NCBI RefSeq assembly: GCF_947500045.1
Contig: NZ_CANMQQ010000008.1
Location: forward strand, 1 to 64,000
DNA: 64,000 nucleotides
Source: an uncultured Ruegeria sp.
Lineage (GTDB): Bacteria > Pseudomonadota > Alphaproteobacteria > Rhodobacterales > Rhodobacteraceae
Reading direction: 5' to 3'
Part shown: positions 52,928-61,325 of the stretch, one piece after another
How the letters are laid out: each line of letters opens with the position of its first letter
Position numbering within the stretch: position 1 is the stretch's first letter
Made by a program: the position numbers and the translations under genes
Notes under the pieces: model-generated
Database searches by the model: none
Told to the model about the DNA's origin: nothing
Seen by the model: the letters and a program-made list of their open reading frames with translations, nothing else

Positions 52928-55043
52928 TCAGATGCCTCCCGGGTTTGCGAACATATTGCGCAAGAATGGCTTTGGGTCCGTCCATACCGACTTTCCCGTC
53001 TTCAATCACGATGACCCGGTCCACCAGGTCCAATAAGCTGGTGCGATGTGTCACGATCACCATTGTGGTATCCTGCGTTGCCGTTTCCAACCTTTTGATT
53101 GTCTCAGCCTCGGATTTGATATCCATCGCGCTGGTTGGCTCATCCAGAACCAGCACCGGAGGGCGACCGATTAGCGCCCGGGCCAGCGCAACCGCTTGTC
53201 GTTGACCACCCGATAGACCTTCGCACCGTTCAGAAATGTGCTGATCATAACCCCGAGGGTGCTTGGCTACGAACTCTTCAACCCCGGCGATCCGACCAGC
53301 GCGGATCAAATCACTGTCACGCGGACGTATCATGCCACTGCTGATATTTTCCCTCAGAGAGCCTGAGAACAACCAAATATCTTGCAGAACAGAACCGATG
53401 TTGCGCCGCAAATCACCCGGATCAATCTGGCGAATATCCAGCCCGTCCAGTGTAACTGAACCCACACGGGGTTGATAAAGGCCTTGCAGTAAACGCGTGA
53501 TTGTACTTTTTCCCGACCCGATCTGGCCAAGGATTGCGACCCTCTCTCCTGGTTCGATCGTAAAGGAAACACCCTTTAGTGCGTCATCCTGCTGATCTGG
53601 GTAGGCGAAATGAACATTGTTGAACGCGATGCGGCCAGAAACCTTGGGTCGGCTAACCCATGAACGGCCTTCGGGTCGTTCGGTATCTGCCCGCATGAGT
53701 TTGTCGAGATTGCGAAATGCGCTACGCGCGTGATTGACCCGCGTCAGAGTTTGCGCCAGTTGCCCCAATGGTGCCAACGCTCGGCCAGTCAGCATAACCG
53801 ATGCGATAAGTGCACCCATACTGGTTTGGCCGTCGGTGATAAGAAACACACCATAAAACACGATCAATACTTGTGCGGCCTGCTGCGTAAACCCGGTCAG
53901 ATTCAAGGCAAATTGAGTAATGGCACGACTGCGTGTCCCATGTTCTGACTGACGCTCGATTGCGTTTTCCCAGCGGGTTCGCATTTGGCGACCCGCGGTC
54001 GTAGTTTTGATCGTTTCAAGCCCCGATACAGCTTCGACAAGTACAGATTGTTTTGATTGACCGTCCGCAAAGCTTTTCTCGGCGAGCCGTGCCAACATAG
54101 GTTGGATTGCCAGCCCACTTAGTAACACAATGGGTACGGCAAGTGCCGGAACCAACGCCAAAGGACCACCAACCAAGTAAATTGTGAGAATGAAAATCGC
54201 GATGAACGGCAGGTCCACGACTGCAACTAACGTGGCTGAGGTGAAAAACTCACGCAAAGTTTCGAATTCTCGTACCGTGCTGGCCATCGCTCCGGTTGAA
54301 CCGGTGCGGGCGGTCATGCGGATATTCAGCATCTGATCGAATATCCGGCGCCCCATGAACTTATCAGCCCGTTGCCCTGCGCGATCAATAAAACCGGCGC
54401 GTAATAGTTTTAGCGCAAAGTCAAACACCAGGGCCAGACACACACCAAGGGTCAAGGCTATGAGAGACTCAGTCGCTTCGTTCGGCAATACCCGGTCATA
54501 GACGATCATTATGAAAACCGAAGTGGAAAGGCCCAATATATTCGCCATCGCCGCAGCCATCGCCACCTGAGCATAAGACCACCGGTTCGCAGAGAGGGCG
54601 GACCAGAACCAGTGCCCACTGTACTCGGGTTTAGATGGCTCGGTCTCGTCTTGGTGCAAACGCCGGAACAGAAGGGCATAACCCGTATAGCTTTCACGAA
54701 GGTCGCTTTCTAAAACCTCGCCGAGGCCATTACCCAACGCCGGGTCATAGAGTATTAATCCACCCGATTTCGACCGACCGTGATAAACAACGGCACGGTC
54801 GTCCTTCATCAGCAGGACCGCCGGGGCCAGCGCCGTGTCAAATGCCTTTAGCTTCTGAGCGCCAAAACCAACCTGCAACCCCGCGCTCTGTGCTACTGCA
54901 ATTGCATCACGGACCGTTAGTTTATCAGCTTCTCCGGATCGGGACGCGTGCAGAGTTGCAGCGGCCAATGGTCGTTCGAGCGCAGTCGCAACATTTAACA
55001 GGCAGCTTTCCAGCGCCGTTAATATGGCATGATCATCCTTCAC
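52911..55043 (-). CDS. Type I secretion ABC transporter with C39-like domain
   Basis: 710 residues. An N-terminal C39-like domain (about 1-125) lacks an obvious catalytic Cys-His pair, so it should bind cargo rather than cut it. It is followed by a six-helix exporter domain (about 155-440) and an ATPase: Walker A 'GQIGSGKSTI', signature 'LSGGQRQAVALARAL', Walker B 'VLVLDEPTSAMD'. This is the HlyB/LapB type used for RTX and giant adhesins. The start is GTG at 55043, sharing one base with the TolC stop (TAGTG). Confidence 0.93.
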   Translation of the reverse strand: MKDDHAILTALESCLLNVATALERPLAAATLHASRSGEADKLTVRDAIAVAQSAGLQVGFGAQKLKAFDTALAPAVLLMKDDRAVVYHGRSKSGGLILYDPALGNGLGEVLESDLRESYTGYALLFRRLHQDETEPSKPEYSGHWFWSALSANRWSYAQVAMAAAMANILGLSTSVFIMIVYDRVLPNEATESLIALTLGVCLALVFDFALKLLRAGFIDRAGQRADKFMGRRIFDQMLNIRMTARTGSTGAMASTVREFETLREFFTSATLVAVVDLPFIAIFILTIYLVGGPLALVPALAVPIVLLSGLAIQPMLARLAEKSFADGQSKQSVLVEAVSGLETIKTTTAGRQMRTRWENAIERQSEHGTRSRAITQFALNLTGFTQQAAQVLIVFYGVFLITDGQTSMGALIASVMLTGRALAPLGQLAQTLTRVNHARSAFRNLDKLMRADTERPEGRSWVSRPKVSGRIAFNNVHFAYPDQQDDALKGVSFTIEPGERVAILGQIGSGKSTITRLLQGLYQPRVGSVTLDGLDIRQIDPGDLRRNIGSVLQDIWLFSGSLRENISSGMIRPRDSDLIRAGRIAGVEEFVAKHPRGYDQHISERCEGLSGGQRQAVALARALIGRPPVLVLDEPTSAMDIKSEAETIKRLETATQDTTMVIVTHRTSLLDLVDRVIVIEDGKVGMDGPKAILAQYVRKPGRHLNVAAS

Positions 55044-56383
55044 TATGATCCACCCCAGTTGCTCAACTTGATACCCAGCAGGTCAAGAATATCGCCGGTC
55101 AAACTTAACGCCGCGTAGTTGGTCAGGAAAAAGCTCTGTTCCGCCAGGATCAATCTTTCCTGCGCGTTCACATAGTCCCGTTGTGCATCCAAGATTTCGA
55201 TCAGGCTCCGGCGCCCGATTGTGAATTGCGCCCTTGCCGCCGCCACACTGTCTGCGTTGGCCTGCGTAGCTATTCGCGCCTCGCGAAGACGATCTGCACC
55301 GGCTTTCTGGTCCGAACGGATAAATCCGAGTTCTCGACCAATCTCCCTGATCAATGACTCACGATCCGCCTCGACCTGTTCGAGCTGAGCGGCCGCTGCC
55401 GTAATTGCAGCGCGCCGCTGGCCCGTGCTGTCCAGCTGATAGTTCACGGACAAGTCGACTCCAAAATCAGCGGTTTCAAAGTCGTCGTGATCGGCAAATG
55501 CCGCAATACGAATGTCAGGATGACGTCGGGCCTGGGCGACTGCCAGTTCCGCTCGTGATGCGATCACAGAGGCATTGGCTCTTCGAACCTGAGGGCTGTC
55601 CAATACGATTTGACTGTCGCTGCGGCTCAATTCAGGCGCGGGAAGCGGAGGGTGTAAATTTCCTGGCGGCGCGCCAAAAACTTCTCGGAACCGCGCCTCG
55701 GCCCGGTCAACACGCGCCCTTGCGTCAGCAAAACGGGTACGTGCATCGGCAACGCGAGACCGCGCTGTAAGCATATCCGCGTTCGAGCCAAGCCCGCCCG
55801 ATACCCGGTCTGTAATCTGTTTCTCGATGTCTTCGTGAACTTCAACATTGCCACGAGCGATATCCAGGAGCTCCCTTCGGTCCAGCACCATGACATATGT
55901 TTCGATCGCGGCCAAAGCCGTGGCTGAGGCAGCCTGGAGTTGATCCCCGCGGCTTTCAAGAACGCGCGCATGAGCCGCCGTTAGGTCATTTGCCGCCGCA
56001 CCCCCGTCGTAGACAAGTTGCGATATGCGCAGATATGGTGAAACCTCTCCATCCGTTGATAACGCCCGATCCGAGCCAGCGCGTAGCCCCAATGACACCT
56101 GCGGTAAAAATGCTCCTCGGGCTGCATCCCGGTTTGCCTTTGCTATATCCAGCCCAGAGTCGCTCCGTGCGACGTTGGGGCTGTTTTGAACTGCTGACCG
56201 AACGCGTTGACCAAAGGGGCTATTTGTCAGGTTGGTTGATGGTGCGACAGCACCCGCTCCCGTCGTTTGGCTTGAAAATGATCTTTCGACGCGAGTCACA
56301 TCCGGCGTGGGTGTGCAGGCCCAGATTGGCAGTAGAATGATCAGCAGACACATTGGTTTAAAAACATGGTCAACCCATCGCAT
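55043..56383 (-). CDS. TolC-family outer membrane protein of the type I secretion system
   Basis: 446 residues. The N-terminal 'MCLLIILLPIWACTPTP' resembles a lipobox (Cys23), so it may be lipidated. It has two TolC repeats rich in Ala, Arg and Asp helices ('GLDIAKANRDAARGAFLPQVSLGLRAG', 'GRRSLIEILDAQRDYVNAQERL'). ATG 56383 has GGAG 7 nt upstream and overlaps the SapC-family stop by 14 nt. Confidence 0.9.
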   Translation of the reverse strand: MRWVDHVFKPMCLLIILLPIWACTPTPDVTRVERSFSSQTTGAGAVAPSTNLTNSPFGQRVRSAVQNSPNVARSDSGLDIAKANRDAARGAFLPQVSLGLRAGSDRALSTDGEVSPYLRISQLVYDGGAAANDLTAAHARVLESRGDQLQAASATALAAIETYVMVLDRRELLDIARGNVEVHEDIEKQITDRVSGGLGSNADMLTARSRVADARTRFADARARVDRAEARFREVFGAPPGNLHPPLPAPELSRSDSQIVLDSPQVRRANASVIASRAELAVAQARRHPDIRIAAFADHDDFETADFGVDLSVNYQLDSTGQRRAAITAAAAQLEQVEADRESLIREIGRELGFIRSDQKAGADRLREARIATQANADSVAAARAQFTIGRRSLIEILDAQRDYVNAQERLILAEQSFFLTNYAALSLTGDILDLLGIKLSNWGGS

Positions 56384-57188
56384 GGATCATCTCCGCTCTT
56401 GTTTGGTCATGAGATTCATCATTGGCCATCGCAGTTAAGAACCCGTTTAGCGTATCGCTTGCGGATGCATGTTTGCCGGGCAATTCATTCTGCGCGCGCG
56501 CCAGCCAGCTCAAATGGGACAGTGAGATCTGATGCGCGTGGATGAGTTGTAGGGCGCCGCTGGAAATCAATGTCAATTTGTAAGCATCGGGCAGGCGACA
56601 GAGCCTTTGCGCATCAATGCCCCAGTAATTTTCAGGTAAAGTAGTGCCTTCATGTTCTTGAAGTGGAACAAATAAATCCATTTCTGCGACTAATGAGCAG
56701 AGACGGCGCGCCTCGACCACTGCGGCTTCCCGAAGCTGCAAGAATTGCAGTACATCACATAGATTTCGCGACAGTTTGTTTCTACTGCTAAAGAATGGAT
56801 TGTCCCGGGGATCACGCGTGACCAATCCAGAGCTTTCGTTTACGTACAAGCACAATCTTGCCCCGGTCAGGCAGTCGCGCATATTGGTGGGCCCAGTTTG
56901 AAACGGGTAGCAGCGTAACGCTGACGGAATATATGGCGCGCGCCAACGCCCCTGTTGGTCAACAATGGGTGTGGCCAATGCAGCATCAACCGAGAACATC
57001 GCCATCGGCAGGTAAGTTCCCTCCCGCAGCTTGAATGCGATCGGGAAGGACGATGCTATCTGAAATATCTCGGAGCTTACGATCGGACAGGCATCCATGC
57101 CCATTGCAAATCTATAGGATGTGAAGCGGCGCCAGTATCGATCGCTGTGGCGCCGTACACTGATCGGAAAAAGGCCGTTCTCTGCCAT
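56370..57188 (-). CDS. SapC family protein
   Basis: 272 residues without signal peptide. Family features are 'IASSFPIAFKLREGTYLPMAMFSVD', 'APYIPSALRCYPFQTG' and 'LCLYVNESSGLV'. The SapC family is named from the Campylobacter S-layer secretion locus and has no known biochemical role. It lies between the adhesin gene (64 nt upstream) and tolC (overlapping), so it probably acts in making, exporting or retaining the adhesin. Confidence 0.85.
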   Translation of the reverse strand: MAENGLFPISVRRHSDRYWRRFTSYRFAMGMDACPIVSSEIFQIASSFPIAFKLREGTYLPMAMFSVDAALATPIVDQQGRWRAPYIPSALRCYPFQTGPTNMRDCLTGARLCLYVNESSGLVTRDPRDNPFFSSRNKLSRNLCDVLQFLQLREAAVVEARRLCSLVAEMDLFVPLQEHEGTTLPENYWGIDAQRLCRLPDAYKLTLISSGALQLIHAHQISLSHLSWLARAQNELPGKHASASDTLNGFLTAMANDESHDQTRAEMIHAMG

Positions 57189-57252
57189 GTGATCCTCTTG
57201 TACAGAAGCGGCGGAGTCACGATTTGTGACTTCGCCAATTGCTCGCCGCGGT

Positions 57253-60200
57253 TCAGGCAGAAGCGCCGGTCGGGTCCGTCAACAGAATGTTCTCAGAGGT
57301 CAGCCCGCTTAGGTCCGAGAGCCCGTCAAACTGCGCAAGTGTTTCAACCGAAGCGGTGTTTGAATTTGAATAGCCCACTTTGACCAAAAGGCTGTCTGAG
57401 CCGTCTGTCGCAAGAAGATAAATCTCGTCTCCTGCTTGTGCACCCGACAGGTTTTCGGCAGCACTTGTGACTGTATTGACGTCAAGATCGGCAAGCGCAG
57501 TTGCCAGGCCGACAAAACCAGTATTCGCGCCGATTGCCCCCCCGGCCATCAACAACTCAACTCCGGTGCCGTCACCGCGTAGCGTGTTGGTATCGAGGTT
57601 TTGAAACATAAACGCATCCGATGCGTCGTCTGCCTGCCCGAGCGTGAAATTGCGGATACTATCGACACCATTGGTTGCCGGATCGGCTTCGAACACAACA
57701 ACGTCACGGCCCGCACCTGATAGATCAATGATATCGTCACCCTCGCCACCGCGAAGAATGTCGTCGACATTTGACCCCGACAGGAGGTCGGCACCACTAG
57801 TGCCAAGATGCAGCTGCGATGGTCCCCCATCCGGGGTGGTCATGGTCAATACGATTGGCTGAGCCGCATCCTGAATGGTCATCGAAAATGTAACAACAGG
57901 TTGCGACAAATCCCCGTAGCTTGTGGCTGCTCCCGCAAAACTGATCGCGGAAGCTCCGCTTGGGTTTGCCAAAAACAGATTGAAATCGGCGTTCTCGGAT
58001 TCCGATCCGGTATCATAGGTCGCAACCAAGGGGTCAAAACCCAACTCGGCGGTAAATGCCAGGCCGCTTGAGATGTCACGATCCGGATCTGCGTAAATCT
58101 CGAACGTCACCGTTGACCCACTTCGCCCGGCTTCCACGATTGTATATGCCGCTGGAATATGAGCGAAAGCCTCAGCCGAGACCGGTACCGGGTCGGAACC
58201 ACCCGGGACAGTTGCTTGTGCAGAAAAACCAAGCGCATCGCCAGCCTCGATCGCGGCGAAGGCAGAAGCAGGCACGGCCAAGCTCCAACTGCCGTCAGCG
58301 GCGACGCTTGCGCTCCCGATGGTGATCGAATTCAACATGACATCTACCGACTGCCCCCCCGTCAAACCGGCGGACCCACCTGAGATTGTCAAACCGGTAT
58401 TTTGTGCATCGGATAGTGAAACGGCACTGTTCGTTCCGGGTGTATTCAGGCTTAGGATCGGTTGGAAATTTGTACCCAACGTAGCCAGAGCATTGCTCGC
58501 CGGATTCCCCGCCGCATCCTCAACGGATGCCGTGATCTGGTAATTATCATTATCAGAAAGTCCGAGCAAATCGGCGGTGGGGATAACTACATTCCAACCG
58601 CCACCCGAAACCACCGATGTATACGTCGTACCGTTCAGACTGACCGTAACCGTCTGCCCATCATCGGCTGAGGTCGTGCCGGAAACGCTAAGATCATTTC
58701 CCTGTTCAATGACATCCAGTACAGGACCAACAGATAGTGGGTTCAGTGCGATCGTAGGCGCATCAAGATCAGTGCTGAAACTTGTCGAGGTACTGTTGGC
58801 ATTGCCTGCTGCATCAGAAACTGATGCGTTCACGTCATATGACGCTCCATCCTGTAAGCCGCTCAGATCAGCTGCGGCGGCGGTATAGGTCCAGGCCCCA
58901 CCACTGACCGAGGCGGTGCCACTGCTCAATACCGCGCCACTTGAATCTACAATTTGAACAGTGACTTGCGTTCCGTTGCTGACGTCAGACGTTCCGGAAA
59001 CGATCAAGTCAGAAGCTTGCTCTGCGATAATCAATATCGGGCCACTGGATAGGGTCGAAATCGTTAGGGCCGGAGGTGTGAAATCGGTATCGAAACTGCC
59101 CGTTGCCTGTGCCGAAGGGTTACCCGCCAGATCGGACACATCGGCTGTGGCAACCACCGTGGCCCCATCAGACAGTGCAGCCAAGTCGGCAGCCGGTACA
59201 GTTGCGGTCCATGATCCCCCGGTAACGACACCCGAATAAGTTTGTCCGTTCAGATTTACCGTCACTATTTGCCCGCCCTCGGCAGATGTAGTTCCTGATA
59301 TGGTTAGATCAGCGTCACGCTCCGTCGCATTCATGACCGTGCCGTGTGAAAAACTATCGATGCTCAGACTAGGGGCCGAGACATCTTTGGTCAGGTTGAC
59401 ACTGTGCTGTGGGGCCGGCAGGCCGTCGGCGTCTGTGACATCTGCTGTTAGATCAAAGCTTCCACCATCGACCAGCGCGACAAGGTCCGCTGACGGGATG
59501 ACTACGCCCCAATTCCCGTTCGACACCAAGTCGGTGTAGGTCTGTCCGTTCAACGAGATCGTAACTTGCTGCCCGTCAGTTACATTCCCTGTCGTGCCGC
59601 TTACCATCAGATTTGAACCCACCTCCACTGCGTTTAAAACAGTACCCACGGATAAGGGGGCAATCGCGATCGAGGGGCCGGTCAGATCGACCGGAACAGA
59701 GGCGCTGACCGGTGCCGCCGGGTTGCCTGCAGCATCATTGACTACGACCAAAACTGAGGCGGGTGTTCCAGTCACCAACCCCGACAGATCGGCATTTGGA
59801 ATTGTCACGGACCAGTTGCCGCCCAAGGCGGCCCCGACATAATCTTGACCTTCGAAAGATACAGTAACTGTCTGACCGTTCTCAGCTGTGGTCGTACCGG
59901 TCAGGACCAGATCGCCCCCGACATCTGCCAAGTCGATGGAACCTCCACCAATAGGGTTCAGAGTAAGAGCAGGGGCAGAAAAATCAGTATCAAATGCACC
60001 GGTTGCCTGATCAGCGGGGTTTCCTGCGCGGTCCGCTATGTCCGCCGTCACCGCAACATTTGCTCCATCTGGCAGCGCCGCAAGGTCTGCAGCTGGAACC
60101 GTAATGCTCCAACCACCGCCTGAGACGGCCCCCTGATATGTCTGTCCACCGACTGTAACCGCAACGATTTGGCCATTCTCGGCATCTGTTGTGCCTGAGA

Positions 60201-61101
60201 TTTCCAGGTTTTCACCCTGCTCGGCTGTGTTCAAAACGGTACCAGCGGAAAATGCGGTAATTGCCAATGTGGGTGGAACTGTATCAACATCAAATTGGGC
60301 AGTTTCGGTCGAAAGTTCCGTCCCGGACCCATCCAGATGGCGGATTGTAACTGTTGAAATTCCCTGAGGCAGCCCGGCGGCTTCGGCGGAGGTTAGCGAA
60401 GCGCTCCACCCCCCATCGGCATCAGGTGAGATGGTTCTGGTTATTGATCCAATAGTGACTTCGACCGAAGTTGTGCCCTCAGGGGTGGTAGACTGGCTGC
60501 TGATATTGTTGAGCTCGTTTGTCTGTAACTCCTGCAGATTAAGGCTGGGCGGGCGTGGTGGCGATGGCGTTACTGACGGAACCTCACTATCGTCCTTGTC
60601 GTCGTCCCCACCGCCGCCGCCGCCTGCAGCGGCTGCCGCACCGGCAAGACCAAGGCCGCCCAACGCAAGCCCTGCACCGCTAACCCCGCCAGCGGTAGCG
60701 GTCGCACCAGCAGCTTCGGAAGCAACACTAAATTCGGCAATTTCTCCGACAACTTCATCTGCCAGCATGATTGTGCCGTTGTCCAGAATCTGGACATTCT
60801 CGGCATTAACGATAACCGTTCGGCCATCAACCAGCTTCAATTGCACGTCCCCGTTTGCCAGCAATTTTGCGGCCCGGACACCAGGGATGGCCTCGGCAAA
60901 TTGATAGGATTCAAGCTGCTCATCCGTCGCCTGAGCAAGCACTGGCAGTGCCATCAGCGTTGATCCCAGGCCTCCGGCAAATCCACGTTTGGCCCAACGA
61001 CCGAGCTTTTTTTCGATCCATTCATGAATATGGCGCTTGCGTTGCGCATAGGGCTGAATTTCCGTGTTCGAATTTTCGGTCGAGACGGTGTTTTTGGTCA
61101 T
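57253..61101 (-). CDS. Large type I-secreted Ig-repeat adhesin with RTX end
   Basis: 1282 residues. The ATG at 61101 has GAGG upstream. N-terminus: charged helix (20-40), hydrophobic stretch (40-57), a beta domain (about 62-125, 'DVQLKLVDGRTVIVN') and a Gly/Ala-rich linker (about 128-170). About eight Ig-like repeats of about 95-100 residues follow (about 187-985), each ending near 'AGNPA...FDTD..AP'. A cohesin-like domain (about 985-1095), RTX nonapeptides ('LRGGEGDDIIDLSGAG', about 1115-1135) and a C-terminal T1SS signal region close it. It is encoded first in the secretion operon and is the likely cargo. Biofilm or attachment role is inferred. Confidence 0.88.
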   Translation of the reverse strand: MTKNTVSTENSNTEIQPYAQRKRHIHEWIEKKLGRWAKRGFAGGLGSTLMALPVLAQATDEQLESYQFAEAIPGVRAAKLLANGDVQLKLVDGRTVIVNAENVQILDNGTIMLADEVVGEIAEFSVASEAAGATATAGGVSGAGLALGGLGLAGAAAAAGGGGGGDDDKDDSEVPSVTPSPPRPPSLNLQELQTNELNNISSQSTTPEGTTSVEVTIGSITRTISPDADGGWSASLTSAEAAGLPQGISTVTIRHLDGSGTELSTETAQFDVDTVPPTLAITAFSAGTVLNTAEQGENLEISGTTDAENGQIVAVTVGGQTYQGAVSGGGWSITVPAADLAALPDGANVAVTADIADRAGNPADQATGAFDTDFSAPALTLNPIGGGSIDLADVGGDLVLTGTTTAENGQTVTVSFEGQDYVGAALGGNWSVTIPNADLSGLVTGTPASVLVVVNDAAGNPAAPVSASVPVDLTGPSIAIAPLSVGTVLNAVEVGSNLMVSGTTGNVTDGQQVTISLNGQTYTDLVSNGNWGVVIPSADLVALVDGGSFDLTADVTDADGLPAPQHSVNLTKDVSAPSLSIDSFSHGTVMNATERDADLTISGTTSAEGGQIVTVNLNGQTYSGVVTGGSWTATVPAADLAALSDGATVVATADVSDLAGNPSAQATGSFDTDFTPPALTISTLSSGPILIIAEQASDLIVSGTSDVSNGTQVTVQIVDSSGAVLSSGTASVSGGAWTYTAAAADLSGLQDGASYDVNASVSDAAGNANSTSTSFSTDLDAPTIALNPLSVGPVLDVIEQGNDLSVSGTTSADDGQTVTVSLNGTTYTSVVSGGGWNVVIPTADLLGLSDNDNYQITASVEDAAGNPASNALATLGTNFQPILSLNTPGTNSAVSLSDAQNTGLTISGGSAGLTGGQSVDVMLNSITIGSASVAADGSWSLAVPASAFAAIEAGDALGFSAQATVPGGSDPVPVSAEAFAHIPAAYTIVEAGRSGSTVTFEIYADPDRDISSGLAFTAELGFDPLVATYDTGSESENADFNLFLANPSGASAISFAGAATSYGDLSQPVVTFSMTIQDAAQPIVLTMTTPDGGPSQLHLGTSGADLLSGSNVDDILRGGEGDDIIDLSGAGRDVVVFEADPATNGVDSIRNFTLGQADDASDAFMFQNLDTNTLRGDGTGVELLMAGGAIGANTGFVGLATALADLDVNTVTSAAENLSGAQAGDEIYLLATDGSDSLLVKVGYSNSNTASVETLAQFDGLSDLSGLTSENILLTDPTGASA

Positions 61102-61325
61102 GTTGCCCTCACATTTGATGGACGCAGGCACTTGCATGTCCCGCAGTTCCCGGTTCGAATCCGTTCATGTGTGTTTCGATTTGGTAACCCATGCGGGCGA
61201 ACCTGAAAATTTGAGTTAATCTGAAACTGAAGCCCTTGTTTTCACCACATTTCTGCTCTGGTTCTCGGCTGGGCATCGTTCCATCCTGTTTCCACTGACA
61301 GGGGTGGTTGGGGGTAGGAGCGATG
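61102..61325. promoter_or_regulatory. Divergent promoter region of the adhesin and RTX/propeller genes
   Basis: 224 nt separate two divergently transcribed secreted-protein genes, so both promoters should lie here and could be co-regulated. I cannot name a motif. Confidence 0.35.

Noticed and set aside
60431-60904. Plus-strand open frame opposite the adhesin N-terminus
   Set aside because: Low-complexity Ser/Pro/Ala translation caused by the Gly/Ala-rich linker on the other strand.
57253-61101. LapD/LapG-type adhesin release system
   Set aside because: The Gly/Ala linker resembles retention-module linkers, but no LapD or LapG gene and no clear TAAG cleavage site is visible in the window.
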